Below, piece after piece: positions 42,970 to 51,447 of a DNA stretch of 64,000 bases. A program made the translations under genes and the position numbers. The stretch comes from an uncultured Alcaligenaceae bacterium (lineage in GTDB: Bacteria; Pseudomonadota; Gammaproteobacteria; Burkholderiales; Burkholderiaceae_B). Numbering within the stretch: position 1 is the stretch's first letter; the number at the start of each line of letters is the position of its first letter. The stretch lies in the NCBI GenBank assembly GCA_937952975.1, contig CALFXX010000123.1, positions 1 through 64,000 of the forward strand, written 5' to 3'. The notes under the pieces were generated by a model. It did no database searches. It worked only from the letters and a program-made list of their open reading frames with translations, and was not told the DNA's origin.

Positions 42970-44484
42970 CTAGGCGTTTTCGTCGGCCGAGGCGACTAAC
43001 GCACTACGCTTTTTGCGGATGGCGGGTAGCACTGCGCTAATTAGCAATAGAGCCGAAATAAACAGAAAACCCGCTGCAATCGGGCGACTGACAAAAATCC
43101 CCATGCTGCCACTCGAAATAATTAAGGACTGGCGTAATGAGTCTTCAAGGATCGGACTTAAGACATAGGCCAAGATTAAAGGTGCAGGCTCATAATCAAA
43201 CTTGCGCATCAGGTAGCCCACAATGCCGAAGAACAGCATCATGTAAAGATCCATTTCGCTACCGTTGATGACGTAGGCACCTATCAGCGCGATAAATAAA
43301 ATTAGCGGAAACAGCACTGCGTAGCGCACGCGCAGTAAGCGCACCCAAAGCCCGATGAGCGGCAGATTTAACACCAATAGCATGGCATTGCCTAAGTACA
43401 TACTGGTGACTGTTCCCCAAAAGAGCTCTGGATTTTTTTCAATCATCAGTGGGCCTGGCGTAATTCCATGAATCATCAGTGCGCCGAGCAAAATCCCCAT
43501 GACCGCGTTGGCGGGGATGCCGAGCGTGAGCAGCGGAATGAAGGCCGCCTGCGCGGCAGCGTTATTGGCTGCCTCAGGCCCCGCCACGCCAGCAATCGCG
43601 CCGTGCCCAAATTTTTCAGGTGTTTTTGAAATACGTTTTTCTGTTCCGTACGAAATAAAGGACGCAAGCACTGCACCGCCGCCGGGCAAGATTCCTAATA
43701 AGAATCCTGATAAAGAGCCGCGCATGATTGGGGCGAACGACTCTTTCCAGTCTTCACGACTAGGCAGTAGGTTTTTGACTTGGCTCACCACGACGCCCTG
43801 CTTGATGGTGCGCTCAACGTTTAGCAAAATTTCAGAGACGCCGAACAACCCCATGGCGAGTGGTGCGATGCCGATCCCGTCGAGCAAATCAGACACACCG
43901 AAGGTGAATCTAGGTAGCCCGGTCATGGTGTCCAAGCCAACGACGCCGGCCAGCACACCAACGCCCGCCATCATGAGCGACTTGGCCATTGATTTTTGTG
44001 CCAGGTAGGTCAAAATCACCAAACCCATAATCATGAGCGCAAAATATTCGGGTGGCCCAAACTTTAAGGCGATTGAAGCGAGTGGAGGTGCGAGCAGCAT
44101 CAAGCCAATAATGCCGATCGTGCCAGCGATAAACGAGCCGAAGGCCGCAATGCCCAGCGCTGGGCCAGCACGCCCCTGTAGCGCCATTTGGTGACCGTCT
44201 AGCATGGTGACGACGGACGCGGCCTCTCCGGGGATCCCAACCAGAATCGACGTGGTCGACCCACCATACTGAGCGCCATAATAAATACCGGACAGCATAA
44301 TGATTGCTGTCACAGGCGAAATGCCAAAAGTGATCGGTAACAAAATTGACATGGCGCCAACCGGGCCAATGCCGGGCAAAACGCCTATCAGGGTACCGAT
44401 CATTACGCCGATAAAGCAAAAGAAAATATTGTGTGGTTGGAATGCCACCGCGAAACCGGTGATGAGGTTGTCAGCTAAGTCCAT
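42970..44484 (-). CDS. tctA: Tripartite tricarboxylate transporter large permease TctA
   Basis: A 504-residue membrane protein with the TctA motifs GTLIGVLPGIGPVGAMSILLPI, YGGSTTSILVGIPGEAASVVTMLDGH and GILPGGGAVLASFISYGTEKR. About twelve helices. It pairs with TctB (44500-44958) and TctC (41974-42945). Gaps of 15 nt to tctB and 24 nt to the tctC start support one operon. It is the second and last tctA of the window. Confidence 0.95.
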   Translation of the reverse strand: MDLADNLITGFAVAFQPHNIFFCFIGVMIGTLIGVLPGIGPVGAMSILLPITFGISPVTAIIMLSGIYYGAQYGGSTTSILVGIPGEAASVVTMLDGHQMALQGRAGPALGIAAFGSFIAGTIGIIGLMLLAPPLASIALKFGPPEYFALMIMGLVILTYLAQKSMAKSLMMAGVGVLAGVVGLDTMTGLPRFTFGVSDLLDGIGIAPLAMGLFGVSEILLNVERTIKQGVVVSQVKNLLPSREDWKESFAPIMRGSLSGFLLGILPGGGAVLASFISYGTEKRISKTPEKFGHGAIAGVAGPEAANNAAAQAAFIPLLTLGIPANAVMGILLGALMIHGITPGPLMIEKNPELFWGTVTSMYLGNAMLLVLNLPLIGLWVRLLRVRYAVLFPLILFIALIGAYVINGSEMDLYMMLFFGIVGYLMRKFDYEPAPLILAYVLSPILEDSLRQSLIISSGSMGIFVSRPIAAGFLFISALLLISAVLPAIRKKRSALVASADENA

Positions 44485-44499
44485 AGGGAGTCGCGCGCC

Positions 44500-44958
44500 T
44501 CAGAAGCCAAAAATTCCCGCTGGAAGCGAGATTTTTAAAATGGTTTTGAATAAGACGTAGGTGCAGCCGATTGCGATGACTGGAATAAAAATCGAGGTTT
44601 TCCAACTCAAGCCCTCAAGCCAGCGCATGATAATCAGCAGCAAAATAAAACTACACAAGAAAAAACCTAGCGTCTCGAAAGCCAAAATAAACAAAATAAT
44701 GAGAATCGAGATGGCGACCGCGCGCCACCAGTTACAGCCTGCCCAAAGATCAGCAATGCGAGTTTGTGCAGCTGGATCGCCTTTGAATGATTGGATAAAT
44801 ATTACGAGCGCCATGAGCGCAACAAAGCTACCTGCTACGCAGGTCAAAAAACCCGAGCCGGGAGCCCCCATCGTGCCCACGCCAAGATCCAAGGCTCCAT
44901 AGACGGCAGCTGCGCCGAAGAGAAGCCAAAATAGACTGCCGACGCGCTCTGCGTTCAA
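44500..44958 (-). CDS. tctB: Tripartite tricarboxylate transporter small permease TctB
   Basis: A 152-residue membrane protein with four helices and the TctB loop MGAPGSGFLTCVAGSFVALMALVIF. It starts at TTG, supported by AAGGAG five nt upstream; no in-frame ATG gives a full first helix. First gene of the tctB-tctA-tctC-flavoprotein operon, divergent from the HMG-CoA-lyase-like gene across 295 nt. Confidence 0.9.
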   Translation of the reverse strand: MNAERVGSLFWLLFGAAAVYGALDLGVGTMGAPGSGFLTCVAGSFVALMALVIFIQSFKGDPAAQTRIADLWAGCNWWRAVAISILIILFILAFETLGFFLCSFILLLIIMRWLEGLSWKTSIFIPVIAIGCTYVLFKTILKISLPAGIFGF

Positions 44959-45106
44959 GATGTCTCCTTCATTATTTTTGTAGTTGCACTGAGTATGGCT
45001 GCAAACTAAGTGTGCAGTGCAGCATTTTTGGCGACTCGTTGATGTTCGCCTTGCTCGTGCTCATATCCTTAGCAATCCTAGGTCTTAGCCTGCGTGTTGT
45101 CAACCG

Positions 45107-45129
45107 CACAATCGTCCCCCGTGATTGTG
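45107..45129. promoter_or_regulatory. Inverted repeat in the divergent tctB / lyase region (operator candidate)
   Basis: CACAATC and GATTGTG are 7-nt inverted arms with a 9-nt spacer (23 nt in total), roughly centred between the two divergent genes and about 50 nt upstream of the TTGACA box. The size and symmetry fit a dimeric regulator site; which regulator is unknown. Confidence 0.4.
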
Positions 45130-45181
45130 AGCGCGATCTCGCAATGTGGCCGTTGTCATCTCTCGCTATGTGGTAAGAGCG

Positions 45182-45209
45182 TTGACATAAGATTCGCCAT
45201 AGGTTTAAG
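45182..45209 (+). promoter_or_regulatory. Candidate sigma-70 promoter for the lyase - PrpD operon
   Basis: A perfect -35 TTGACA (45182-45187) is followed after 16 nt by TTTAAG (45204-45209). The leader to the ATG at 45254 would be about 38 nt and includes the AGGAG ribosome site. Confidence 0.5.
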
Positions 45210-45253
45210 CTGATTCTCAATATTAATTATTCAAGAGACAACAGGAGTCCACC

Positions 45254-46231
45254 ATGTCAGATCTGCCAAAACGCGTACGTATTCTCGAAGAAGGTCCTCG
45301 TGAGGGGATGCAAATTGAAAAGGGTCCTATCCCGACACAACGCAAAATCGACTTGATCGATAGCTTGTCAGAAACTGGTCTTGAGCAAATCCAGGTGACG
45401 TCGTTTGTGAGCCCGCAGGCCGTGCCGCAGATGGCCGATGCGCCAGAAATTGTTGCGGGCTTCAAGCGTAAGCCAGGCGTGCGTTATACCGGTTTATGGC
45501 TTAACGATAAGGGTCTTGAGCGCGCGATCGCCACCCAAAAGCTTGATATTCGTGGTTCGCTGTCGCTGACCGCTTCAGAGAAATTCTTGCTTCGCAATCA
45601 AAAACGCACTTTGGCGCAAAACATCGAAGCCGTGCATTCGATGATTGGTATGTTTAAGCACTACAACGTCGAGGTTAATCGCGCCAGTATTATGGCGGCC
45701 TTTGGTTGTAACTTTGAAGGTGACATTTCGACTGAGCGCGTGCTCGATCTGATTAAAACATTTCATGACATTGCTGAGCAGCACAGCATTAAGATCGGCA
45801 CCTTATCGTTGGCCGACACCATGGCTTGGGCCACACCTGGTTCAATTCGCAGGGTAGTAGGTGCGGTACGTAATAAGTATCCTGATTTGGCGCTGTCGTT
45901 GCACTTGCACGATACGCGCGGCATGGGTATTGCTAATGCCTACGCGGGTATGCAGATGGGTGTAGAGATTTTTGACGCAGCCGTTGCAGGGTTGGGGGGC
46001 TGCCCATTCGCTTCGCACTCAGGCGCATCGGGTAACGTGTGTACTGAAGATCTGGTATTCATGTGCCACGAGATGGGTATCGAAACTGGCATTGATCTTG
46101 AGAAATTGATTGAATCGGCGCTGTTGGCCGAGCAAGTTGTTGGCCATCCCTTGCCGGGTTCAGTGAAGATGGGCGGTTCGTTGAACAAACTGCGCCAAAA
46201 AGTTAAAGAATCGATGCAAGCTAAAGCCTAA
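45254..46231 (+). CDS. Hydroxymethylglutaryl-CoA-lyase-like enzyme
   Basis: A 325-residue DRE-TIM metallolyase. It has the opening EEGPREGMQIEKG (13-25), HLHDTRGMG (metal His pair) and the Cys loop GLGGCPFASHSGASGNV. The human-enzyme GPRDG motif is GPREG here, so the metal/catalytic Asp is replaced by Glu17 while Arg16 is kept. Expected reaction: retro-Claisen/aldol cleavage of a 3-hydroxy-3-alkyl acyl-CoA such as HMG-CoA or citramalyl-CoA. It is in an operon with the MmgE/PrpD gene 14 nt downstream and near the second Tct system. Confidence 0.9.
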   Translation: MSDLPKRVRILEEGPREGMQIEKGPIPTQRKIDLIDSLSETGLEQIQVTSFVSPQAVPQMADAPEIVAGFKRKPGVRYTGLWLNDKGLERAIATQKLDIRGSLSLTASEKFLLRNQKRTLAQNIEAVHSMIGMFKHYNVEVNRASIMAAFGCNFEGDISTERVLDLIKTFHDIAEQHSIKIGTLSLADTMAWATPGSIRRVVGAVRNKYPDLALSLHLHDTRGMGIANAYAGMQMGVEIFDAAVAGLGGCPFASHSGASGNVCTEDLVFMCHEMGIETGIDLEKLIESALLAEQVVGHPLPGSVKMGGSLNKLRQKVKESMQAKA

Positions 46232-46245
46232 ACAAGGACGCCATC

Positions 46246-47607
46246 ATGACCGATATCACCCGTGAACTTGGTGCGTTTGTTTCAGGTTTAACCTACGACA
46301 AAATCCCCAAGGCTGCAGTCGAAGTCATTCATATGGGCTTTGCAGATTGTGTGGGCGTGATGCTCGCCGGTCGTGATGAGCCGCCTACTAAAATCTTAAA
46401 AGAGGTGCTTGCGCCGCCTGCGGGGACCTCGACGCTGATGTTCGGCGCCCAGACTGCAAGCGCAGCTGACGCAGCTTGGATCAATGGTGTCGCTGCGCAC
46501 GCGTTGGATTTTGATGACGTAGCAATCAAGGGGCACCCGAGCACGATTTTGGTACCTGCGATTATTGCTGAGGCGCAAGCTTTGGGCTCAACAGGTCGTG
46601 AGATGGTGACCGCCTACGCTGCGGGCTACGAAGTGTGGGCCGAGTTGGCGCGTCGTGATCCTGATCACTACCACACCAAAGGTTGGCATCCCACCGGTAT
46701 TTTGGGTGCGATCGCTTCCGCTGCGGCCTGTGCTTCTTTGAATAAATTGAATCCAGAGCAATGCACGATGGCCATCGCTTTGGGTGCATCGCAAAGCGCC
46801 GGCATTATGGCTAACTTCGGTACGATGACTAAGCCGTTTCATGCAGGACGTTCGGCACAGTCAGGGGTACTGGCTGCGCGGCTTGCGAAGGCAGGCTTTA
46901 CCTCTTCGTTAGATGCGCTCGAGCATCCACAGGGTTTCTTGTCGGCCGTCTCGCCTAATAATCGTTTTGATGCCACCTCGCCAGTAGAGGCGGGCAAGAT
47001 CTGGAAGCTTGCGGTGACCAAGCTATCGGTCAAAAAATATCCACTTTGCTTCTGCACACATCGCGCGTTAGACGGCATGCTCGATTTGGTCGCTGAAACT
47101 CCGGTGACTGCGGATCAGATCGAAAGCATTACTGCCTTGACCAGTCGTCGCAACACCAAAGTTTTGCGTAACCACCAACCTCAAACTGGTCTTGAAGCAA
47201 AATTCAGTATGCAATTTGCGATGGCTTCCTGCGTGGTGGCTGGACGCGCCGGTCTGACTGAGCTCGTTGATGATTTTGTGATCCGCAAGGATGTGCAAGA
47301 TTTGATGAAACGAATCAGCGTTCAGGCTGATGATGCCGAGCATCCGACGATGCCAGGCTACTCACCTTTTGACCAAGTGACTGTCAAACTAAAAAATGGT
47401 CAGACCTTGCAAAGTAAAGAAGTTGTGACTGTGCGTGGCGGGCCAGACTTTCCGTTGAACCGTGAACAACTTTGGGCTAAGTTTGATGACTGCGCAGCTG
47501 TGGGGCATTTTGAAGGCTCAGCCTTGAAATTGTTTGATGCGTTTATGGCTCTTGATCAGGTCGCGAATGTTAGCGATATTCCTGGCTTGAGTTCGGGCAA
47601 AAAGTAA
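46246..47607 (+). CDS. MmgE/PrpD family protein
   Basis: A 453-residue protein of the 2-methylcitrate dehydratase / cis-aconitate decarboxylase / iminodisuccinate epimerase superfamily. Typical stretches are GFADCVGVMLAG, NGVAAHALDFDDVA, KGWHPTGILGAIASAAA and MTKPFHAGRSAQSGVLAARLA, with KKYPLCFCTHRALDG near the middle. Members act on small tri- or dicarboxylates without CoA. No prp genes are nearby, so 2-methylcitrate is not implied. It is co-transcribed with the lyase-like gene. Confidence 0.9.
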   Translation: MTDITRELGAFVSGLTYDKIPKAAVEVIHMGFADCVGVMLAGRDEPPTKILKEVLAPPAGTSTLMFGAQTASAADAAWINGVAAHALDFDDVAIKGHPSTILVPAIIAEAQALGSTGREMVTAYAAGYEVWAELARRDPDHYHTKGWHPTGILGAIASAAACASLNKLNPEQCTMAIALGASQSAGIMANFGTMTKPFHAGRSAQSGVLAARLAKAGFTSSLDALEHPQGFLSAVSPNNRFDATSPVEAGKIWKLAVTKLSVKKYPLCFCTHRALDGMLDLVAETPVTADQIESITALTSRRNTKVLRNHQPQTGLEAKFSMQFAMASCVVAGRAGLTELVDDFVIRKDVQDLMKRISVQADDAEHPTMPGYSPFDQVTVKLKNGQTLQSKEVVTVRGGPDFPLNREQLWAKFDDCAAVGHFEGSALKLFDAFMALDQVANVSDIPGLSSGKK

Positions 47608-47617
47608 GAGGCTGCAG

Positions 47618-47651
47618 CACTACATATCTTTACGATGGTTTGTATGTAGTG
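47618..47651 (+). repeat. Inverted repeat after the MmgE/PrpD gene
   Basis: CACTACATA and TATGTAGTG form perfect 9-nt arms around a 16-nt loop, 11 nt downstream of the stop codon. There is no T-run; it may stabilise the mRNA end ahead of the terminator at 47729. Confidence 0.5.
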
Positions 47652-47728
47652 TGTTGCCTAAATCTTGGCTGTGGGGGGCGTGGCGGATAGTGACCCGTCA
47701 GCTACGTCACATCGTAGTGTGAGCTAAT

Positions 47729-47763
47729 AAAAAAAGGGGACCGCCTAAGCGCTCCCCTTTTTT
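47729..47763. terminator. Bidirectional intrinsic terminator
   Basis: An A-run plus GGGG pairs with CCCC plus a T-run (AAAAAAGGGG / CCCCTTTTTT) around a 14-nt loop. It lies between the convergent MmgE/PrpD and dienelactone hydrolase genes and can serve both strands. Confidence 0.85.
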
Positions 47764-47779
47764 GCTGCTTTGACTAAAT

Positions 47780-48448
47780 TTAACCAACCAGCTTTCTAAA
47801 CATCTCAATGGTACGCTCGCGTGCCAACTTTGCTGACGCTGCGTCATACGAACCGCGCTGATCGCAGTTAAAACCGTGACCTGCTGGATAGAAGTAGCTC
47901 GTTTCCTTTGGATATGCCGCTGCAACGACCTTAGCTTGCTCAAGCGTAATCGAATGATCGGTTTCGCCGAACTGAAACATGACTGGGCACTTTGGTGTTT
48001 CTTTTAAAAAGTTAGGAATGGCGCCACCGTAGTAAGGCACCGAGCAAGCCAAGCCATCGACGCGACCGGCTGCCAGCCAGGCAATGACGCCACCCCAGCA
48101 GTAACCAACGATACCAACTTTACCGGCGTGTTTGCCGTGCTCGATTGCAGCTTTGACATCAAGCAGCGTATCGTCGAAGCTAATTTTTTTCATGAGTTCA
48201 ACGCCAGCACCGATTTCAGGCTGTGTGTAGCCTGATTCGTATTTGGTTTGTGCGCGATCAAAAAAAGCGGGGGCGATCGTGAGATAGCCATCGGCAGCAA
48301 AGCCATCGGCTACTGAACGAATGTGGCTATTAACGCCAAAAATTTCTGGTGCAACGATGACTAAGCCGCGTGGCTTGCCAGCTGGCTCTGCAACATAAGC
48401 GTCGAATTGATGGCCGTCTGAGGCTTTGAGTTGAATGCTTTTACCCAT
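47780..48448 (-). CDS. Dienelactone hydrolase family protein
   Basis: A 222-residue alpha/beta hydrolase of the carboxymethylenebutenolidase type. The triad is intact: Cys117 in GYCWGG, Asp164 in GETDH and His191 in AGHGF, with Glu35 in PEIFG in the supporting position. It hydrolyses enol-lactones such as dienelactone, or related esters. CAAGGAGATCAGT precedes the ATG. Single gene, convergent with the MmgE/PrpD operon. Confidence 0.92.
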   Translation of the reverse strand: MGKSIQLKASDGHQFDAYVAEPAGKPRGLVIVAPEIFGVNSHIRSVADGFAADGYLTIAPAFFDRAQTKYESGYTQPEIGAGVELMKKISFDDTLLDVKAAIEHGKHAGKVGIVGYCWGGVIAWLAAGRVDGLACSVPYYGGAIPNFLKETPKCPVMFQFGETDHSITLEQAKVVAAAYPKETSYFYPAGHGFNCDQRGSYDAASAKLARERTIEMFRKLVG

Positions 48449-48587
48449 ACTGATCTCCTTGAGTACGTCTTGCTTGAATAATTGATTAAACCGAACCTTG
48501 CGTGTCGCGAAAGGGGGGCACTGACGTCTGTGACGCTTTTTGCTGCGCTAATTATATGCACAGACGCGGTCAGATCGACAAGACATT

Positions 48588-48628
48588 TTGACATCCTCCC
48601 CGCTCTAAAGGCCGAGGCTTTCCGCGGA
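48588..48628. mobile_element. Possible remnant of an IS200/IS605 (TnpB-type) element end
   Basis: The stretch beginning TTGACATCCTCCCCGC and continuing TCTAAAGGCCGAGGCTTTCC closely resembles the conserved end hairpin seen downstream of tnpB in IS200/IS605-group elements (canonical CCTCCCCGCCCTRAAGGGCGAGG), but with several changes that weaken the stem. No tnpA or tnpB frame is present next to it. It lies 23 nt beyond the stop of a tctC gene and may be a solo relic or a coincidental hairpin. Confidence 0.4.
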
Positions 48629-48650
48629 CTCTGGTAAATGCCTGTTGAGA

Positions 48651-49694
48651 CTACTTTAGATCGCCTGTTTTAGTGAAGTAATCTTTATACCAGGCAGTTT
48701 CGAGCGCCAAGTCGCGATTCAGTGTTTGACTGTCTTTGAGGTCAAAGGGTAAATAGTTTTGTTTGAGCATTGCCTTGAACTCAGCCGACTGGGCGATTGT
48801 CATAAAAGTGTCTTCAAGCTTTTTGATAATCGCTGGCGGTGTTCCGGCCCGAACGGTGACGAGCATGCCGCTATTTGGTGGGTTATCCCAGTCGCAGCCA
48901 ATCTCTTTGAGGGTTCGAACTTCAGGGAAGTTTTCGTCGCGCATGCTTTGAAAGAGCACCAGTTGGCGAAATACCCCATCAACGACCAAGGGGTTGTGTG
49001 ATCCTGAGCCCGAGGTGAAGTTCACATGTTTTCCCATCAGCATGGTGTTGGCTTCTGTGCCGCCTTTGGTGGGTACGTGTTTAAAGTCTAAGCCCTTGCA
49101 TCGCTTTAAGGCCTCAACCCCCATTTGTTGAGAAGTTGTTGCCACACCACCACCACCCGCAGTCGCGAATGACATACCTGGGTTTTTTTTCGCTGCCTCA
49201 ATGAAATCTTCAATGGTCTTCCAAGGGCTATCGGCGGGTATCACAACAGAACCGTTATGAAAATAACTATATTGCATCACGCCCACAATATCTGACGTTT
49301 TATAGCTGACCTTCATGAGGGCCGGGCGAGTTGTAATCGCGGAAGTTGAGCCGATCAGTACTGTGTAGCCATCGGGTTTCTTTGATACCAGCATGCCGGC
49401 GGCAACCGTTCCGCCGCCGCCGCCCTTGTTATCAATTGTGATGGGTACGCCTAGGATGGGCTCGGCAGCGCGGGCAAGGGCGCGCGCGGTAATGTCGGTC
49501 GTTGCTCCGGCCGCATAGGACACATAAAACGTGATCGGTTTGTTCGGATAATTTTGCGCCTGCGCAGCAAATGGTAGTGCGAGGCAAGCGGCACCCGTCA
49601 GCGTACCCACGAGCCCTGACCAAGCGACAAAATAACCCTGTTTCAAAAAGGTTACCCTTCGCATAGCCGGTGTGATCAGCTCTTTGAAATACAT
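48651..49694 (-). CDS. Orphan TctC/Bug-family binding protein, Cys-pair subtype
   Basis: A 347-residue binding protein with a long N-terminal leader; the signal peptide probably ends at FAAQAQ near residue 47. The mature start is YPNKPITFYVSYAAGATTDITAR. It shares with the protein at 41974 the Cys pair (RCKGLDF, EIGCDW), FKHVPTKGG and MGKHVNFTSGSGSH. AAGGGG lies 8 nt before the ATG at 49694; an internal ATG at 49664 is possible. It has no adjacent TctAB and may use the membrane pair at 42970-44958. Confidence 0.92.
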   Translation of the reverse strand: MYFKELITPAMRRVTFLKQGYFVAWSGLVGTLTGAACLALPFAAQAQNYPNKPITFYVSYAAGATTDITARALARAAEPILGVPITIDNKGGGGGTVAAGMLVSKKPDGYTVLIGSTSAITTRPALMKVSYKTSDIVGVMQYSYFHNGSVVIPADSPWKTIEDFIEAAKKNPGMSFATAGGGGVATTSQQMGVEALKRCKGLDFKHVPTKGGTEANTMLMGKHVNFTSGSGSHNPLVVDGVFRQLVLFQSMRDENFPEVRTLKEIGCDWDNPPNSGMLVTVRAGTPPAIIKKLEDTFMTIAQSAEFKAMLKQNYLPFDLKDSQTLNRDLALETAWYKDYFTKTGDLK

Positions 49695-49783
49695 GGTCTA
49701 GACCCCTTTTTTGGTCGAAGCTGCTAGTCGTTCTGTTCAGGACTCAATACAGATCTTTGTTGAAATCGAAGCCGCAGGGCGCT

Positions 49784-50779
49784 TTACTCTTGAGTTAGGT
49801 TCGCCGCCTCAACTGTTTGCTTCCAATTTGCAATCTCTGAGCGCACGAAGGCATTGAAGTCTGCCGGTGAGTTACCGCCTGCAACACCACCCATCTCTTT
49901 GAAGCGGTTTTGGATGTCAGCGGTGTTTAAGACTTTGGCGGTCGCAAGTTGTAAACGATCAACGATCGCTTGAGGCGTTGCCGCTGGGGCAAAGAGGCCA
50001 AACCAAGCGGTCACTAGCATGTTTGACACGCCCGCCTCAGCCATTGTCGGGACGCTAGGTAGCTCGGGTGCGCGTACATCGCTCGTGACGGCGAGTGCAC
50101 GCAGCTTGCCGCCTTTAATTTGCGCCATCACGCTCGGTGCTGTCGCAATCATAAAAGTGAACTGGTTCCCCAGTAAGGCGCCTGTCGCAGGACCCGCTCC
50201 CTTGTAGGGGATGTGCGGCACCTGAATCCCCGCTCGCTGCATAAACATTTCACCCGATAAATGCGGCGATTGTCCGGCGCCCGCCGAGCCAAAGGAATAG
50301 AGACTAGGATCTTTTTTGATCGCGCTGATCAGCTCTTGCACCGTCGTAAAGGGTGTGCTGCTGTTCACGACCAAGATATTGGGATTTGAGATAACAAGCG
50401 TGATTGCGCTGAAGTCATCAGGCGTATAAGGGAGCTTTTTATACAGGCTGTAATTGATTGAATGAGAGCCGATATTCGCCATCATGATCGTATAGCCATC
50501 GGGTGTGGCGCGTGCCACATACTGCGAGCCTAAAATGCCACCCGCGCCTGCCTTGTTTTCAACGACAACGGTTGTGCCAAGTTCAGCGCCGAGCTTTTCA
50601 CTAATAATGCGAGCTGCTTGATCACCTGTACCGCCCGGTGCAGCCCCCACGATAATGGTGATGGGCTTATCGGGCCAAGCGGCTACGCAGGGCAGAGCGA
50701 GCGAAAGCGCTAAATTGAACGCCACGAATGCGCGCAGAAAAAACGTTTTATGCAAGGTTCTCAATTTGAGCGCCGACAT
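49784..50779 (-). CDS. TctC/Bug-family periplasmic solute-binding protein
   Basis: A ~331-residue binding protein. After a signal peptide (ALPCVAA) comes WPDKPITIIVGAAPGGTGDQAAR, then ATPDGYTIMMANIGSHSINYSLY. TAGGAGAC precedes a GTG-ATG pair; the ATG at 50779 is chosen. It is an orphan, 89 nt upstream of the previous tctC on the same strand and divergent from a carboxymuconolactone-decarboxylase-like gene. Confidence 0.92.
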   Translation of the reverse strand: MSALKLRTLHKTFFLRAFVAFNLALSLALPCVAAWPDKPITIIVGAAPGGTGDQAARIISEKLGAELGTTVVVENKAGAGGILGSQYVARATPDGYTIMMANIGSHSINYSLYKKLPYTPDDFSAITLVISNPNILVVNSSTPFTTVQELISAIKKDPSLYSFGSAGAGQSPHLSGEMFMQRAGIQVPHIPYKGAGPATGALLGNQFTFMIATAPSVMAQIKGGKLRALAVTSDVRAPELPSVPTMAEAGVSNMLVTAWFGLFAPAATPQAIVDRLQLATAKVLNTADIQNRFKEMGGVAGGNSPADFNAFVRSEIANWKQTVEAANLTQE

Positions 50780-50955
50780 CACAGCAGTCTCCTAATACTG
50801 AATTTATTTTGTTTGTTATCGCCTAAGGTTAGCAGGAAATCATCAGCCAATCGCATTTCTCGCTAGACGCAACAGAGCATGATGTCCATAATAAGAGCAA
50901 AACACAACGCGCATGCTGCATTGCGCCATAAGAATCTAAGTTAAGGAGAACAATC

Positions 50956-51417
50956 GTGGCAACAAAGATGGCAAAGGAAAAAAATTCTGGCTTTACAAAA
51001 GTAGGTGACATCTCGCGCCGAGCCATTATTGGCGATCAGTACGTAGATGGCATGCTGAAAGAAAAAAATCCGTTCGATCACGAGTGGCAAGAATATTTAA
51101 ACAATCAGCTTTGGGGACGTACCTGGGCACGAGGCATTTTGAGTCATCAGCAACTGAGCCTTGTGAACTTGTCGATGCTGGCAGGCTTGGGTCGAATGGA
51201 AGAGTTTGAATTGCATTTTCGCATTGCACTGACTCGCACGAAGGTGCCGCTCATTCAATTGCGCGAAATTTTGTTGCACATCGGGATGTACTGTGGAGTT
51301 CCGATCGGTCGTGATGCTTTTGCGATTGCAAGACGGGTGTTAAAAGAAGAGCGCATCGATGTCTCTCAGTTAGACGATATCCCTGTTAAAAAATCAAGTG
51401 GAAAAAATAAAAAATAA
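50956..51417 (+). CDS. Carboxymuconolactone-decarboxylase-family protein
   Basis: A 153-residue all-helical protein. The CMD core lies at ~45-125 with HQQLSLVNLSMLAGLGRMEEF and EILLHIGMYCGVPIGRDAF, matching the gamma-carboxymuconolactone decarboxylase branch (YCGVP) rather than the CxxC AhpD peroxidase branch. It starts at GTG after AAGGAGAACAATC. The Lys-rich C-terminus (KKSSGKNKK) ends inside an A-rich heptamer repeat. A role in a protocatechuate-type ring-fission lactone step is possible, but no pca genes are present. Confidence 0.85.
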   Translation: MATKMAKEKNSGFTKVGDISRRAIIGDQYVDGMLKEKNPFDHEWQEYLNNQLWGRTWARGILSHQQLSLVNLSMLAGLGRMEEFELHFRIALTRTKVPLIQLREILLHIGMYCGVPIGRDAFAIARRVLKEERIDVSQLDDIPVKKSSGKNKK

Positions 51418-51430
51418 AAAATAAAAAATA
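51402..51430 (+). repeat. Short tandem repeat (AAAAAAT) x 4 across a stop codon
   Basis: About four copies of the 7-nt unit AAAAAAT span the last codons and the stop of the CMD-like gene. The unit is not a multiple of three, so copy-number change would alter the C-terminus and the stop position. Confidence 0.8.
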
Positions 51431-51447
51431 AATCTTGTTTTGGGTGG

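Noticed and set aside
43499..44419. Two ~169-codon frames (one on each strand) inside tctA
   Set aside because: Both are shadows of the tctA reading frame; the translated products look like out-of-frame membrane-protein sequence.
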